Notes under the pieces: generated by a model
The model's database searches: none
What the model was told of the DNA's origin: nothing
The model's input: only the letters and a program-made list of their open reading frames with translations
Shown: piece by piece, positions 37,224 to 47,250 of the stretch
Layout of the letters: every line of letters starts with the position of its first letter
Numbering within the stretch: the first letter of the stretch is position 1
From: Acidithiobacillus sp.
Lineage (GTDB): Bacteria > Pseudomonadota > Gammaproteobacteria > Acidithiobacillales > Acidithiobacillaceae
DNA: 64,000 nt
Assembly: GCA_028697715.1 (NCBI GenBank)
Contig: JAQVDS010000006.1
Span: 20,983 to 84,982, forward strand
Direction of reading: 5' to 3'
Position numbers and translations under genes: made by a program

Positions 37224-39677
37224 TCAAACCTTGGCAGGGCTGGATTTTTTTCGGGTACTTTTGGCGCTGGCGGACTTCTTGCTGCTACTTGTCTTTTTTG
37301 CAGTAGCCGGGCTTCGACGCGCAGCCTTTTTTGGCTTGCCGTCTGCTGCTTCCTCCTCTGCTTTGGGCTCCGGAGCTACGTAGTCGCGCAACAATTCTTC
37401 GATTTCGACGGGCGCTGCCGCTTCTGGAAAATGGAAGGCGCAGTCTGCCTGAGGACAGACTAACTCCTCACCGCGACGCTTGGTACTCTTTTTATAGAGC
37501 ACCGGCCAAGCGCAGCGTGGGCAGGCGCGGGCGACGGGCTCTCCCCAAACGGCATATTTGCATTTGGGGTAGGTGTTGCAGGAGTAGAAGGTCTTGCCGT
37601 AACGACTGCGCTTCTCCACCAGCTCGCCGCTGCCACAGGCTGGGCAGGTGACGCCAGTGGATTTGGGTGTGCTTAGGCTCTCCAGATATTTGCAGCTCGG
37701 GTAACCACTGCAGGAAATGAAGCGCCCGTAGCGCCCCTGGCGATAGACCAAGGCCTTGCCGCAGTCGGGACAGTCGCGCCCGACGGGTTCTGGTGCCTCA
37801 CGCGGGCCATCGATGGGGCGGGCGTAATTGCAGTCGGGATAGCCACTACAAGAGATGAAGCGCCCGTAGCGCCCCAGCTTGAGGCGCAACGGTTTACCAC
37901 ACTCGGGGCAGTTTTCGTCGATCGCCTCGCTGGTTGCCTCGGAGCGACTGATATTGGCTTTGTCTTCTAGACGCTGATGAAAAGGCTTCCAGAAGTCCCT
38001 CAATACCGGCTGCCAGTCCTTCTCGCCGCGGGAGATGGCATCGAGCTGGTCCTCGAGCTCGGCGGTGAAGCCATAGTCGACATATTGGTCAAAATGCTGT
38101 ACCAGGAACTGGTTGACAACCTCCCCTAAGTCGGTGGGGTGAAAACGCCGCTGTTCCACAGCAACATATTCCCGGTTCTGCAGGGTCTGAATGATGCTCG
38201 CGTAGGTGGACGGTCGACCAATTCCATGCGCCTCCAGGGTCTTGACCAGGGTTGCGTCGCTGTAGCGCGGGGGCGGCTCGGTGAAATGCTGTTCGGCTTC
38301 GATCCCATGAAAAGTGGGTTGATCGCCATTTTGCAGGGCAGGCAGGAGGCGTTGCTCGTCGTCTTCGTCCTGCTCGTCCTTGCCTTCCTGATAGACCACG
38401 AGAAAACCGGGAAAGGTGACCGTCGAACCATTGGCGCGTAGTTGCCAGTGACTGCCCGCAGCGAAATCGACGGCTACCAGGTCTAGCTGCGCTGCGGCCA
38501 TCTGACAGGCGACAGCACGTTTCCAGATCAGGTCGTAAAGGCGCCATTGGTCCTTGTCGAGGCGGCCCTGCAGACTGTCGGGGTGACGGCGGATGTCGGT
38601 GGGGCGGATCGCCTCGTGGGCTTCTTGGGCATTCTTGGCCTTGGTCTTGAAACGGCGCGCCTCTTTGGGGAGATATTCGCCGCCAAAGTGTTGTTGCACG
38701 AAGTCGCGCATAGCGGCAATGGCATCTTCCGAGAGATTCACCGCATCGGTACGCATGTAGGTGATCAAACCAACGGTCTCGTTACCGATACTGATGCCTT
38801 CGTAGAGTTGTTGGGCAACGCGCATGGTACGGCTGGCGTTGAAGCCGAGTTTGCGCGAAGCCTCCTGCTGCAAGGTCGAGGTAGTAAACGGTGCGGCCGG
38901 TTGCCGCTGGCGCTGCTTGCGCTCGACCTTGATCACCTGGAGCGGCTGGCGCTCGAGGTTGGCAAGGATCTCACTGCGTATCGCCTCGGCAGCCGCCGCA
39001 TCGGGAATGTCGAATTGCTCGAGCTTTTTCTCCTGCCACTGGCTGAGGCGTGCGGAAAAACGCTTTTCCTCCTGCTCCAGCTCTGCGCTCAGGGTCCAAT
39101 ATTCGCGCGCAACGAAGGCGCGGATTTCGGCTTCACGCTCGCAGATCATGCGTAGGGCTGCGCTCTGCACGCGACCGGCGGAAAGACCGGGGCGTACCTT
39201 GCGCCAGAGCAGCGGCGAGAGATTGAAACCGACGAGATAATCCAGCGCGCGGCGCGCTTGCTGGGCATTGACCAGATCCATGGCAATCGCGCGCGGATGC
39301 GCCACGGCGTCCTGTACTGCGCGCGGGGTGATTTCGTGGAAGACCACCCGCTGTACCGGTTTGCCGTCGAGCAACTTCTTGTCGCGCAGCAGCTCTACCA
39401 GGTGCCAGGAGATCGCCTCGCCCTCGCGATCCGGATCGGTGGCGAGCCAGAGACTATCGGCCTTGCGCAATGCGCTAGCAATGGCATCGACATGTTTGCC
39501 GTTGCGTGCGATTTCGGCATAGCGCATGGCAAAATCGTGTTCGGTATCGACGGCCCCTTCCTTCGGCAGCAGATCGCGCACATGGCCGTAGGAGGCAAGC
39601 ACCGTAAAGTCGCCGCCCAGATACTTCTGGATGGTTTTCGCCTTCGCTGGCGACTCGACAATTAGCAAGTGGGTCAT
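37224..39677 (-). CDS. topA: DNA topoisomerase I
   Basis: 817 residues. The TOPRIM domain is at the N-terminus (LIVESPAKAKTIQKYLG; ATDPDREGEAISWHL). The active-site tyrosine is in LITYMRTDAVN near 308. Three zinc-finger repeats of CxxCGK type (CPECGK, CPDCGK, CPACGS; from about 595) are followed by a degenerate fourth (CPRCAW) and a Lys/Ala/Ser-rich basic tail. The enzyme relaxes negative supercoils. It shares a minus-strand run with smg and dprA, a common proteobacterial arrangement. Confidence 0.97.
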   Translation of the reverse strand: MTHLLIVESPAKAKTIQKYLGGDFTVLASYGHVRDLLPKEGAVDTEHDFAMRYAEIARNGKHVDAIASALRKADSLWLATDPDREGEAISWHLVELLRDKKLLDGKPVQRVVFHEITPRAVQDAVAHPRAIAMDLVNAQQARRALDYLVGFNLSPLLWRKVRPGLSAGRVQSAALRMICEREAEIRAFVAREYWTLSAELEQEEKRFSARLSQWQEKKLEQFDIPDAAAAEAIRSEILANLERQPLQVIKVERKQRQRQPAAPFTTSTLQQEASRKLGFNASRTMRVAQQLYEGISIGNETVGLITYMRTDAVNLSEDAIAAMRDFVQQHFGGEYLPKEARRFKTKAKNAQEAHEAIRPTDIRRHPDSLQGRLDKDQWRLYDLIWKRAVACQMAAAQLDLVAVDFAAGSHWQLRANGSTVTFPGFLVVYQEGKDEQDEDDEQRLLPALQNGDQPTFHGIEAEQHFTEPPPRYSDATLVKTLEAHGIGRPSTYASIIQTLQNREYVAVEQRRFHPTDLGEVVNQFLVQHFDQYVDYGFTAELEDQLDAISRGEKDWQPVLRDFWKPFHQRLEDKANISRSEATSEAIDENCPECGKPLRLKLGRYGRFISCSGYPDCNYARPIDGPREAPEPVGRDCPDCGKALVYRQGRYGRFISCSGYPSCKYLESLSTPKSTGVTCPACGSGELVEKRSRYGKTFYSCNTYPKCKYAVWGEPVARACPRCAWPVLYKKSTKRRGEELVCPQADCAFHFPEAAAPVEIEELLRDYVAPEPKAEEEAADGKPKKAARRSPATAKKTSSSKKSASAKSTRKKSSPAKV

Positions 39678-39680
39678 GCG

Positions 39681-40121
39681 TCAGTGCAAGATGCGACGGC
39701 CATCGGGGCTGAGAAGTTGGTCCATCCAGTAGCCGTCGGGGCCGTCCTCGTTGACCATCACCAGAAAGGCGACCCAGTCGAGGGTCTCCAGGTCGGTCTC
39801 TTCCAGTTCCAGGGCCAGAAGACGGTCGATAATGCGCTCCCGGATACTGCTGTTGATGACGCCCAGGTGTTCCCATTCCGCCAGCTGCCCCCGCGTTGCC
39901 ACGGATAACTGCAGATTTTCCCAGGGTTGATAGCTGCGGATGGCAGAGCGGCTGTTTTCGGGGCTGTGGTCTTCGTCGAAGCCGTCCATCCAGTCGAGGG
40001 CACGTTGAATTCCCTCTTCCGGGTACCCTGCGGCGAGCAATTGCTCCTCGATCTCGCTGTTTTCCTCGTCGTCGTCGAGGTGGTCGAGTAGGTAACTGAT
40101 GATGTCGATGACGTCTTCCAT
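39681..40121 (-). CDS. smg: Smg family protein (DUF494)
   Basis: 146 residues, acidic, starting MEDVIDIISYLLDHL. The family usually lies between dprA and topA, as here, and this context supports the name more than any catalytic motif does. No biochemical function is established for the family. It ends three bases before topA and starts nine bases after dprA. Confidence 0.9.
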   Translation of the reverse strand: MEDVIDIISYLLDHLDDDEENSEIEEQLLAAGYPEEGIQRALDWMDGFDEDHSPENSRSAIRSYQPWENLQLSVATRGQLAEWEHLGVINSSIRERIIDRLLALELEETDLETLDWVAFLVMVNEDGPDGYWMDQLLSPDGRRILH

Positions 40122-40130
40122 GGCAGACCC

Positions 40131-41204
40131 CTAGTTGGTATTGGGAAGGCGACAGAAACGCCCCCCAGGGCAGGAGGCGATATATCCTTGGATTTCCATG
40201 TGCAAGAGGATGGACGAAAGCGCCGGGAGCGTCAATCCGCAGCGGCTGGCAATTTCCTCGCTGCTCAGGGTTTCCTGTCCCAGTGCCGCCCATACCTGAC
40301 GTTCCGTTTCGTCCTCCGGCTGGCGCAGTTCCCGTATCTCAGCACCCTGGCTGGCAGCAAAGAGAGGTCCCAGCTCTTCGAGAATGTCCTGTGCTGTCTC
40401 AACCAGCTTGGCGCCGTCCCGAATCAGACGATGGGGGCCGCGGGCCAGAGGGCTGTGGATCGAGCCAGGGATGGCAAAGACCTCACGGCCCTGTTCCATG
40501 GCCAGACGGGCGGTGATCAGGGAGCCGCTGTTTTCTGCTGCCTCGACCACCAAAGTTCCCAGGCAAAGCCCGCTGATCAGCCGATTACGGCGCGGAAAGA
40601 GGCCACGATGGACGCGGGTGCCGGGTGGCTGTTCGCTGATGATGAGGCCCGTCGCCAGCATGGCGCGGGCGAGGTCCAGATTTTCGCGCGGATAGATCAG
40701 ATCGGTGCCGGTGCCCAGTACTCCGATGGTACCCGAATGCAGAGCACCCTGGTGCGCGGCGGCGTCGATGCCGATGGCCAGGCCACTGACAATCACCAGT
40801 CCGTTCTTGCCCAGCTCCTCGGCAAAGGCACGGGCTGTGGCATTCCCCACCGGCGTCGGGTTGCGGCTGCCGACAATGGCGAAAAGTGGGTCGCGCAGCC
40901 GGGCGCGCTGACCGCGCAGAAACAGGGCCATGGGCGGATTGGCAATTTCCCGCAGCAAGGGGGGATAATCGTCATCGAACCAGGTACAGAGATCCTGCTC
41001 GGCGTTTGCCAACCATTGGCGATCGGCATCCGTCAGGCAGTCTTCCGGGTCCCGGCGCAGCCACTCCTGACTGACGGCAGGGAGATCGGGATGGCGTACG
41101 CCAAAACAGGCCTCCGCAGACTCCTGTTGTTCCAGTAAGAGGCGCTGCCGTCGTGGGCCGAGGCCGGGGCAGCGCAGGAGGGCAAGCCAAGCGGATTGTT
41201 TCAA
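40131..41204 (-). CDS. dprA: DNA processing protein DprA (Smf)
   Basis: 357 residues. The Rossmann-like DprA fold is shown by GSRNPTPVGNATARAFA near 111 and GLAIGIDAAAHQGAL near 140, then GTGTDLIYPREN and GRPLAREVFAIPG-like sequence (REVFAIPGSIHSPLARG). A C-terminal winged helix (LSSEEIASRCGL) is present. DprA loads RecA on incoming single-stranded DNA during natural transformation. Translation begins at a TTG that overlaps the LysM gene stop (TTGA), giving strong coupling. Confidence 0.94.
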   Translation of the reverse strand: MKQSAWLALLRCPGLGPRRQRLLLEQQESAEACFGVRHPDLPAVSQEWLRRDPEDCLTDADRQWLANAEQDLCTWFDDDYPPLLREIANPPMALFLRGQRARLRDPLFAIVGSRNPTPVGNATARAFAEELGKNGLVIVSGLAIGIDAAAHQGALHSGTIGVLGTGTDLIYPRENLDLARAMLATGLIISEQPPGTRVHRGLFPRRNRLISGLCLGTLVVEAAENSGSLITARLAMEQGREVFAIPGSIHSPLARGPHRLIRDGAKLVETAQDILEELGPLFAASQGAEIRELRQPEDETERQVWAALGQETLSSEEIASRCGLTLPALSSILLHMEIQGYIASCPGGRFCRLPNTN

Positions 41205-42256
41205 GGAGTGAGTTGGGCCTCTTGCTGCAGTTTTGCCGGTCCGGCAACCGGGTAATAAACATTGGCGCCCAAGGGAATGCCGCGCGTTGCCGAGGTGATG
41301 ACGGCATAAGAAACCTGGGGAAAGACGCGGAAAATCATCAGGGTACCAATTTTTTCCGGAGGTAGGGGGAAATCCTTGCCGGTGACAGCATTCTTGCCCA
41401 TCCGTGCCGAGTCGTCGATCTCCATGACGTTGCCTGGCTTCAGCTCGGCATTTGCGCCCTGATCGAGGATGACCACCTGCCCTACCGTGAGTTCTTCGGC
41501 GTTGTTGGTTTTGGCGATGATTTGTGCCGCGACGGCCCGCTTGGGCGCGCTCGGGAAATAGTGTGGCGCCGGTCTCGGGGTGATCGGCACCAGACGGTCG
41601 CCCAGATCGATTTCCCGCCGCGCTGAGAGAATACGAATTTCTGCCTCGCTACCGTTGTTGTGCACTAGCTCTGCGGTGCCCAGATTGATCACGCTATAGC
41701 CCAGCGGCTTGGGATCGGCCAGACGATGCAGCTCAGTACCCAGACGCACGATACTGTAGCGGGTTCCCACTGCAGCCTGGTCGAGGCCGCTGACGAAGAC
41801 CTTGTCCCCGGCGGTATAGGCGGGACGCTCATGCAGTGCTGCAGCGAGATAGGGCAGTTTGTCGTACTCCTGCTTGTTGGCGACGATGGCCGGGCTGTAC
41901 AGAAAGGGCATGATGATACCCGTATGGTAACTGGGAATGGCCGCTACCTGCAGTTGGGGTTGCAGGGGAATGACCTCGACGGCAGGTTCGCCATTGGGCA
42001 TCCGGTACAGGACGATGCGATCGCCGGGGTAGATCAGATTGGGATTGCGGATCTGTGGGTTGGCGTGCCAGATCTTCCGCCATTCCCAGGGATTTTTGAG
42101 GAAATGGGCGGCGATGCCCCATAGGGTATCACCGGGTTGTACGACATAACTGCCCAACTGCTGGCTGACAGCTGCTGGCTCGGCGAGTGCCAGGCCAGGG
42201 GCAAGAGGGCCCAGCAGGGCGCAGGCAATAGCCAGGGGTACAACACGTTTCCGCAT
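41201..42256 (-). CDS. LysM domain exported protein
   Basis: 351 residues. A signal peptide ([20 protein letters not shown], then GLALA) precedes a LysM peptidoglycan-binding domain ([32 protein letters not shown]; about 36-85). The remaining 260 residues are of the type often found with LysM upstream of dprA, with no catalytic motif seen. It is probably a periplasmic, wall-associated protein. It is divergent from def (75 bp), an arrangement conserved in many Gammaproteobacteria and Betaproteobacteria. Confidence 0.9.
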   Translation of the reverse strand: MRKRVVPLAIACALLGPLAPGLALAEPAAVSQQLGSYVVQPGDTLWGIAAHFLKNPWEWRKIWHANPQIRNPNLIYPGDRIVLYRMPNGEPAVEVIPLQPQLQVAAIPSYHTGIIMPFLYSPAIVANKQEYDKLPYLAAALHERPAYTAGDKVFVSGLDQAAVGTRYSIVRLGTELHRLADPKPLGYSVINLGTAELVHNNGSEAEIRILSARREIDLGDRLVPITPRPAPHYFPSAPKRAVAAQIIAKTNNAEELTVGQVVILDQGANAELKPGNVMEIDDSARMGKNAVTGKDFPLPPEKIGTLMIFRVFPQVSYAVITSATRGIPLGANVYYPVAGPAKLQQEAQLTP

Positions 42257-42331
42257 GATCTCTTCTCCTTGGGACTTCCGCGCCCCATAGTATTAGTCCA
42301 AGATATCAATTTTTGCGAGAACGGACCGGTT

Positions 42332-42835
42332 ATGGCGCTTTTGAAAATTGTCGAATATCCCGATACCCGCCTCAAAGGCCTGGCTCAGCCGGTGGCACGA
42401 ATCGATCGGGAAATCCGTCAATTGGCGGATGATATGGCGGAAACCATGTACGATGCCCCGGGCATCGGCCTTGCGGCACCACAGGTGGCGGCCGCGCAGC
42501 GATTGATCGTTGTCGATGTCTCCGATGGACGCAACGAGCTGCTGACCCTCATCAACCCCGAAATCATCGAGAAATCCGGCGAGGAGGAGATGAAGGAGGG
42601 ATGTCTATCCGTTCCTGGGGTTCTCGAGACCGTGCGCCGCGCTGATCGGGTCAAGGTGCGCGCTCAGGACGTCAGTGGCAAGACTCTAGAGCTGGAAGCC
42701 GACGGCCTGCTGGCAGTCTGTCTGCAGCATGAAATCGACCACCTCAATGGCGTGCTCTTTGTCGATCATCTTTCCCGCCTGAAACAGAATCTGATTCGCC
42801 GCAAGGCAGAAAAGCGGATGCGCCAGCATGGCTGA
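42332..42835 (+). CDS. def: Peptide deformylase
   Basis: 167 residues with the three deformylase motifs: [10 protein letters not shown] (near 43), EGCLSVPG (near 88, metal-ligand Cys) and QHEIDHLNG (near 131, metal-ligand His residues and catalytic Glu). It removes the formyl group from nascent proteins. The ATG at 42332 gives the normal N-terminus [15 protein letters not shown]. It overlaps fmt by eight bases, coupling the formylation and deformylation enzymes. Confidence 0.97.
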   Translation: MALLKIVEYPDTRLKGLAQPVARIDREIRQLADDMAETMYDAPGIGLAAPQVAAAQRLIVVDVSDGRNELLTLINPEIIEKSGEEEMKEGCLSVPGVLETVRRADRVKVRAQDVSGKTLELEADGLLAVCLQHEIDHLNGVLFVDHLSRLKQNLIRRKAEKRMRQHG

Positions 42836-43763
42836 GGACCGGCGCATCGTCTTTGCCGGAACGCCGGAATTCGCGCAGATCGTGCTCGCTCAGCTGTTGG
42901 CACGTCAGGACAATGTCGTCGGCGTTCTGACCCAGCCGGATCGTCCTGCGGGGCGCGGGCGCAAGCTCCAGGCGAGTCCGGTCAAGACCCTGGCGATGCA
43001 GGCGGGGCTGCCGATATTACAGCCAGAATCCAGCCGCCGCCCCGAAACCCTCGACTGGTTGGCCCAGTTGGCCCCCGATCTGCTCATTGTCGTTGCCTTT
43101 GGCCAGATTCTGCCGCAGGCGATGCTCGATCTGCCGCGCCTCGGCGCCATCAATGTCCACGCCAGTCTCCTGCCGGCGTGGCGCGGTGCCGCTCCTATCG
43201 TCCGTGCGCTGGCTGCTGGCGATCGCGAAACCGGGGTCTGTATCATGCAGATGGAAGCCGGACTGGACAGCGGCCCCGTGCTGTGGACACGCAGCACGCC
43301 GATTCTGGATACGGACACCGGAGCCAGCCTGCACGATAGGCTGGCGGAACTCGGTGCCGAGGCCCTCTCCGAGGCTCTCGACCGTCTGTGGCTGGGGGAA
43401 CTTCGACCCCAGTCTCAGGATCACGAACGGGCGACCTACGCCAAAAAGCTGCGCAAGGAAGAGGCGCGTATCGACTGGTCACAGGACGCCGCGACCAGCG
43501 AACGCCTGATTCGGGCCTACCATCCCTACCCGGTGGCGCACACGAGTTTTCGGGAGCAGCCGTTACGCGTCTGGGCGGCGCGTCTGGGTAGCGCTAGCGG
43601 CGTAGCAGGCACGCTGATCACGAATACGGCGGAAGGGCCGGAAGTCGCCTGTGGACAGGGAAGTTTGGTGCTGACCCGGGTACAACCCGCGGGGAAGGCA
43701 CAACTTTCCGGTGCTGATTTCGTGCGCGGCTACCGTCCGCAAGCGGGCGAGGTTTTCGTTTGA
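42828..43763 (+). CDS. fmt: Methionyl-tRNA formyltransferase
   Basis: 311 residues. The formyl-THF binding domain shows [14 protein letters not shown] at the N-terminus, [14 protein letters not shown] near 107 and ITIMQM-like [17 protein letters not shown] near 131. The C-terminal tRNA-binding OB domain follows from about 205. It makes fMet-tRNA for initiation. It sits between def and rsmB with overlaps on both sides. Confidence 0.97.
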   Translation: MAEDRRIVFAGTPEFAQIVLAQLLARQDNVVGVLTQPDRPAGRGRKLQASPVKTLAMQAGLPILQPESSRRPETLDWLAQLAPDLLIVVAFGQILPQAMLDLPRLGAINVHASLLPAWRGAAPIVRALAAGDRETGVCIMQMEAGLDSGPVLWTRSTPILDTDTGASLHDRLAELGAEALSEALDRLWLGELRPQSQDHERATYAKKLRKEEARIDWSQDAATSERLIRAYHPYPVAHTSFREQPLRVWAARLGSASGVAGTLITNTAEGPEVACGQGSLVLTRVQPAGKAQLSGADFVRGYRPQAGEVFV

Positions 43764-45028
43764 GCGAGGCCGTGCAGGGGAAGCGCCTGCGCCGCGCCGC
43801 TCTGCTTGCCTACCCGGCAGCGTTGGCGGGTGAGCGCCTGGATTTTCTCCTGGATCGCTCCGGTCTGCAGGGGGCAGAGCGGGCCAGCCTGCAATGGTTG
43901 CTGAGTGGCGGCCTGCGCGAGAGCCAGGCCTTGCGCGAACAGTTGCAAAGCCTGTTGCGCCCCGGCAAGCAGGATGAGCAGGTGCTTGCCCTGCTGCAAT
44001 TGGCGCTATACGAATTGCGCCATGGGCAACGCCCGGATTTTGCCATCGTGAATGACTGGGTGGAGGCCAGCCAGCTTATCGGCAAGACTTGGGCCAAAGG
44101 CCTGATCAATGCCGTGCTGCGCCGCTATCTGCGCGAGCGTCCGGCGCTCGAGACAGTGGCGATGTCGTTGTCGGAATCGCATCCTGCGTGGCTGCTGCAG
44201 CGCCTGCAGGCGGCCTACCCAGAGGACTGGCCCGCCATTGTCGCTGCCAATCTCCAGTCCGCGCCGCTGTGGTTGCGCGTCAATCGGCAGCAGCTCAATC
44301 GCGATGCGTACCAACGGCGCTTGCAAGAATGCGGTCAGCCCAGCCGCACCTATGACCAATTGCCGGACGCCCTGATCCTGCCCGGCAGTTTGCCAGTCCG
44401 CGATCTGCCGGGTTGGGACGCCGGCTGGGTCACAGTGCAGGATGGCGCTGCGCAACTGGCAGCGGAGATTCTCGCGCCCCAGCAGGGGGAAAAAGTTCTC
44501 GATGCCTGTGCCGCGCCCGGCGGCAAAACCGCGCATCTGCTTGCCTTGGGGGCCACGAATATGCTGGCCCTGGACCGCTCCGCCCCACGTCTGCGCCGCC
44601 TGCAGGAGGCGCTGCAACGGCAGGGCCTCAGTGCCGAACTGCGGGAGGCCGATGCGGCCTTGCCGGATACCTGGAGCAACAAGCAACTTTTCGATGCCAT
44701 TCTCCTCGATGCGCCTTGCAGTGCCACCGGCATCATTCGTCGCCACCCAGATATCCTGCACCGCGAACCGGACCTCGTCGCCTTGCGTGAAGAGCAGGCG
44801 CGTTTGCTGCGCGGTCTTTGGCAACAGTTGCGACCGGGGGGGCGCCTGCTCTACTGCACTTGCTCCATTTTGCCGGAAGAAAACGAAGAGCAGATACAGG
44901 ATTTCCTTGCCGGGCACGGCGACGCGGTGCGGGTGCCAGACCCGCGCTGCGGTCAACGCCTCCCCGGGCAGGACGACATGGACGGCTTCTACTACGCGCT
45001 GCTGCGCAAGGTCGGTACGCAGGCATGA
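43760..45028 (+). CDS. rsmB: 16S rRNA (cytosine-967-C5)-methyltransferase RsmB
   Basis: 422 residues. An N-terminal NusB-like domain (about 1-140) precedes the methyltransferase core. The core has SAM motif DACAAPGGKTAHLLAL near 244, catalytic motif LDAPCSATGIIRRHPD near 314 and the second cysteine in LLYCTCSILPEEN near 366. Start is a TTG overlapping the fmt stop (TTGA). The stop overlaps the ntrY start. Confidence 0.95.
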   Translation: MSEAVQGKRLRRAALLAYPAALAGERLDFLLDRSGLQGAERASLQWLLSGGLRESQALREQLQSLLRPGKQDEQVLALLQLALYELRHGQRPDFAIVNDWVEASQLIGKTWAKGLINAVLRRYLRERPALETVAMSLSESHPAWLLQRLQAAYPEDWPAIVAANLQSAPLWLRVNRQQLNRDAYQRRLQECGQPSRTYDQLPDALILPGSLPVRDLPGWDAGWVTVQDGAAQLAAEILAPQQGEKVLDACAAPGGKTAHLLALGATNMLALDRSAPRLRRLQEALQRQGLSAELREADAALPDTWSNKQLFDAILLDAPCSATGIIRRHPDILHREPDLVALREEQARLLRGLWQQLRPGGRLLYCTCSILPEENEEQIQDFLAGHGDAVRVPDPRCGQRLPGQDDMDGFYYALLRKVGTQA

Positions 45029-47250
45029 GCGAACGTCAGCGCCCCTCGCCGCGCCGCTACTGGTTGCGTGCACTGCGCCAGAATGATGGTGACGAAGGGA
45101 GCGGCGGCTTCCTGCGCTGGTGGGCGGTGCTGCTGATCCTCCTGGTCCTGGGCTTTCTCGCATTTACTTTTTTTGTCAGTGCCGCAGGACCGCTGAGCCC
45201 CTTTTTCATCCCCATGCTTCTCGCTTCGGCGGCCATCGTTTTGCTCCTGCTGGTGTTGGTCATGGTCGCTGTCGCCCGCCTGCTGCTGCGTCTGCGGCGC
45301 GGTGAGGTGGGCAGTCAGCTGGCCACCCGTCTGGTCGTGATCATCACCATCCTCAGCCTGACCCCAGCGGCCGTGGTGTTTGCCTTCTCCTGGCGTTACC
45401 TCAATCAAGGCATTGACTCCTGGTTGAGCGCTGCGGTGGAGAGCGCTCTCGAGCAGGCGGTAGATGTAGCCAAGGCGGGGGTAGACCGCTACCGCAGCAG
45501 CACCCTGCTGTCGGCGGAGACGATTGCCCAGGCGCTCACCGGGCAGCCGGACAGTGCCGCAGTGCTGACTGTCATCCAGATGCGCGACCAGTTTCGCCTG
45601 AGCAGCGTCACCCTCTTTTCCAGCAGCAACCGCATCATTGCCACCAGCAGCGACAACCTCGAGCTGGTCCCTCGCCTGCCCCACGACCTTTTGCTTGGCG
45701 CCCATACCAATCATCCGCTGGTCAAAATGGCAGACGAAAACGGACAGTTCCTGGTGCGCGTGCTCATCCCGGTGATGAACCCGCACTTTGGGCGCGGCAA
45801 TCGTCTGCTCTATGTGGAGCAGGTGGTGCCGGAGCAATTCAGTCGGGCCGCTGCAGCAGTGCAAAACGCCGATCACCGCTATCGGCAACTCACCCTGATG
45901 CGCGGGCCCATGAAGACGGCCTTTCAGATGACCCTAGCGGTCGCTCTCTTGCTGACCGCGCTCAGTGCGCTGTGGATCGCCCTGCTCCTGGCCCGGCGCC
46001 TGACCGCCCCCATCGCCCGCCTTGCCGCGGGGACCCAAGCGGTAGCGCGCGGCGAGTTCATTCCCCTGCAAATCATTCCCAGTAATGATGAGCTGGGCGT
46101 TTTGCTTCATTCTTTCAACAATATGACGCGACAGCTTGCACGCGCCAAGCAGCAGGCGGCCAAGGCGCAGGAGGAGGCCGATCAGCGACGGTATTATCTG
46201 GAAACCATCCTGGCGCAGATTTCCAGCGGTATCCTGATATATGCCAATGATGGCAAGATCTCAGAAGTCAATGCAGCGGCAAGGAAGATTCTGCGTCTGC
46301 CGGAAAGCGGGCTGCCGGATCCGGAAAATGAGCCGCAACTGGCCGCGTTCTGGGCTCAGGCACAGGACTGGATTCAGCAGCCACGCAACGACATGCAGCG
46401 GGAGCTGCAGATCGAACGTAGTGACGGTACCCAGACCCTATTGCTGCACGGCGCGCGCTTTGCCGAGCTGGGCGGGACCGAGGGTTTTGTCCTGGTCTTC
46501 GACGACATCAGTCCGCTGTTGGCTGCCCAGCGCAGCGCCGCGTGGGGGGAGGTAGCGCGGCGCCTGGCGCACGAGATCAAGAACCCGCTCACGCCCATCC
46601 AGCTCTCGGCAGAGCGGCTGCGCCGCAAGTATCTCGAACGGCTTGGCGCCGAGGGGGAAACGCTGGATCGGGCAACCCACACCATCATCCAGCAAGTCGA
46701 CGCCTTGAAAGTGTTGGTCGATGCCTTCTCCGAATATGCCCGAGCGCCAAAGCTGGACCTGCATCCCATTGATCTGAACGCCTTGATTGCCGATGTTGCC
46801 GAGCTTTATCGCGGGCAGGGCGCCGGAGTGGAAATCCGCTGCGATCTGGCGCCCGAGCTGCCGCTGCTGCGCGCCGATGCCCATCGCCTGCGGCAGATCC
46901 TCAACAATCTGCTGCGCAATGCCATCGATGCCATCGCTGCTACGGCAGAGCCAGCAACGGAGGGGCAGCGGCACATCTGGATTCGTACTCGGATGCTGCT
47001 CGGTCCGGAGCAACCCATGCTAGAATGGATAGTAGAAGATGATGGTCCAGGCTTCCCTGCAGACCTCCTGGCGCGGGTTTTCGAGCCCTACGTGACCAGT
47101 AAACCCAAGGGCTCGGGTTTGGGATTGGCCATTGTGCGACGCATCGTCGAGGAGCATGGTGGACAGATCGAGGCTGGAAACCGGGAAGAAAGCGGGGCTC
47201 GGGTGGTGATGCGGTTTCCCCTCGCGGCGGGGGTGGCGGAGGAAGCATGA
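45025..47250 (+). CDS. ntrY: Sensor histidine kinase NtrY
   Basis: 741 residues. Three N-terminal membrane helices (about 30-54, 60-85, 102-124) and a periplasmic sensor region of about 170 residues are followed by a fourth helix (about 305-328) and a HAMP linker. A PAS domain (about 390-490) precedes the HisKA dimer (ARRLAHEIKNPLTPIQLSAE, with the phospho-His) and the HATPase (NNLLRNAIDA; EDDGPGFP; GSGLGLAIV). NtrY-type kinases respond to nitrogen or redox state. The partner regulator is encoded next with an ATGA overlap. The signal is not known here. Confidence 0.92.
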   Translation: MSERQRPSPRRYWLRALRQNDGDEGSGGFLRWWAVLLILLVLGFLAFTFFVSAAGPLSPFFIPMLLASAAIVLLLLVLVMVAVARLLLRLRRGEVGSQLATRLVVIITILSLTPAAVVFAFSWRYLNQGIDSWLSAAVESALEQAVDVAKAGVDRYRSSTLLSAETIAQALTGQPDSAAVLTVIQMRDQFRLSSVTLFSSSNRIIATSSDNLELVPRLPHDLLLGAHTNHPLVKMADENGQFLVRVLIPVMNPHFGRGNRLLYVEQVVPEQFSRAAAAVQNADHRYRQLTLMRGPMKTAFQMTLAVALLLTALSALWIALLLARRLTAPIARLAAGTQAVARGEFIPLQIIPSNDELGVLLHSFNNMTRQLARAKQQAAKAQEEADQRRYYLETILAQISSGILIYANDGKISEVNAAARKILRLPESGLPDPENEPQLAAFWAQAQDWIQQPRNDMQRELQIERSDGTQTLLLHGARFAELGGTEGFVLVFDDISPLLAAQRSAAWGEVARRLAHEIKNPLTPIQLSAERLRRKYLERLGAEGETLDRATHTIIQQVDALKVLVDAFSEYARAPKLDLHPIDLNALIADVAELYRGQGAGVEIRCDLAPELPLLRADAHRLRQILNNLLRNAIDAIAATAEPATEGQRHIWIRTRMLLGPEQPMLEWIVEDDGPGFPADLLARVFEPYVTSKPKGSGLGLAIVRRIVEEHGGQIEAGNREESGARVVMRFPLAAGVAEEA

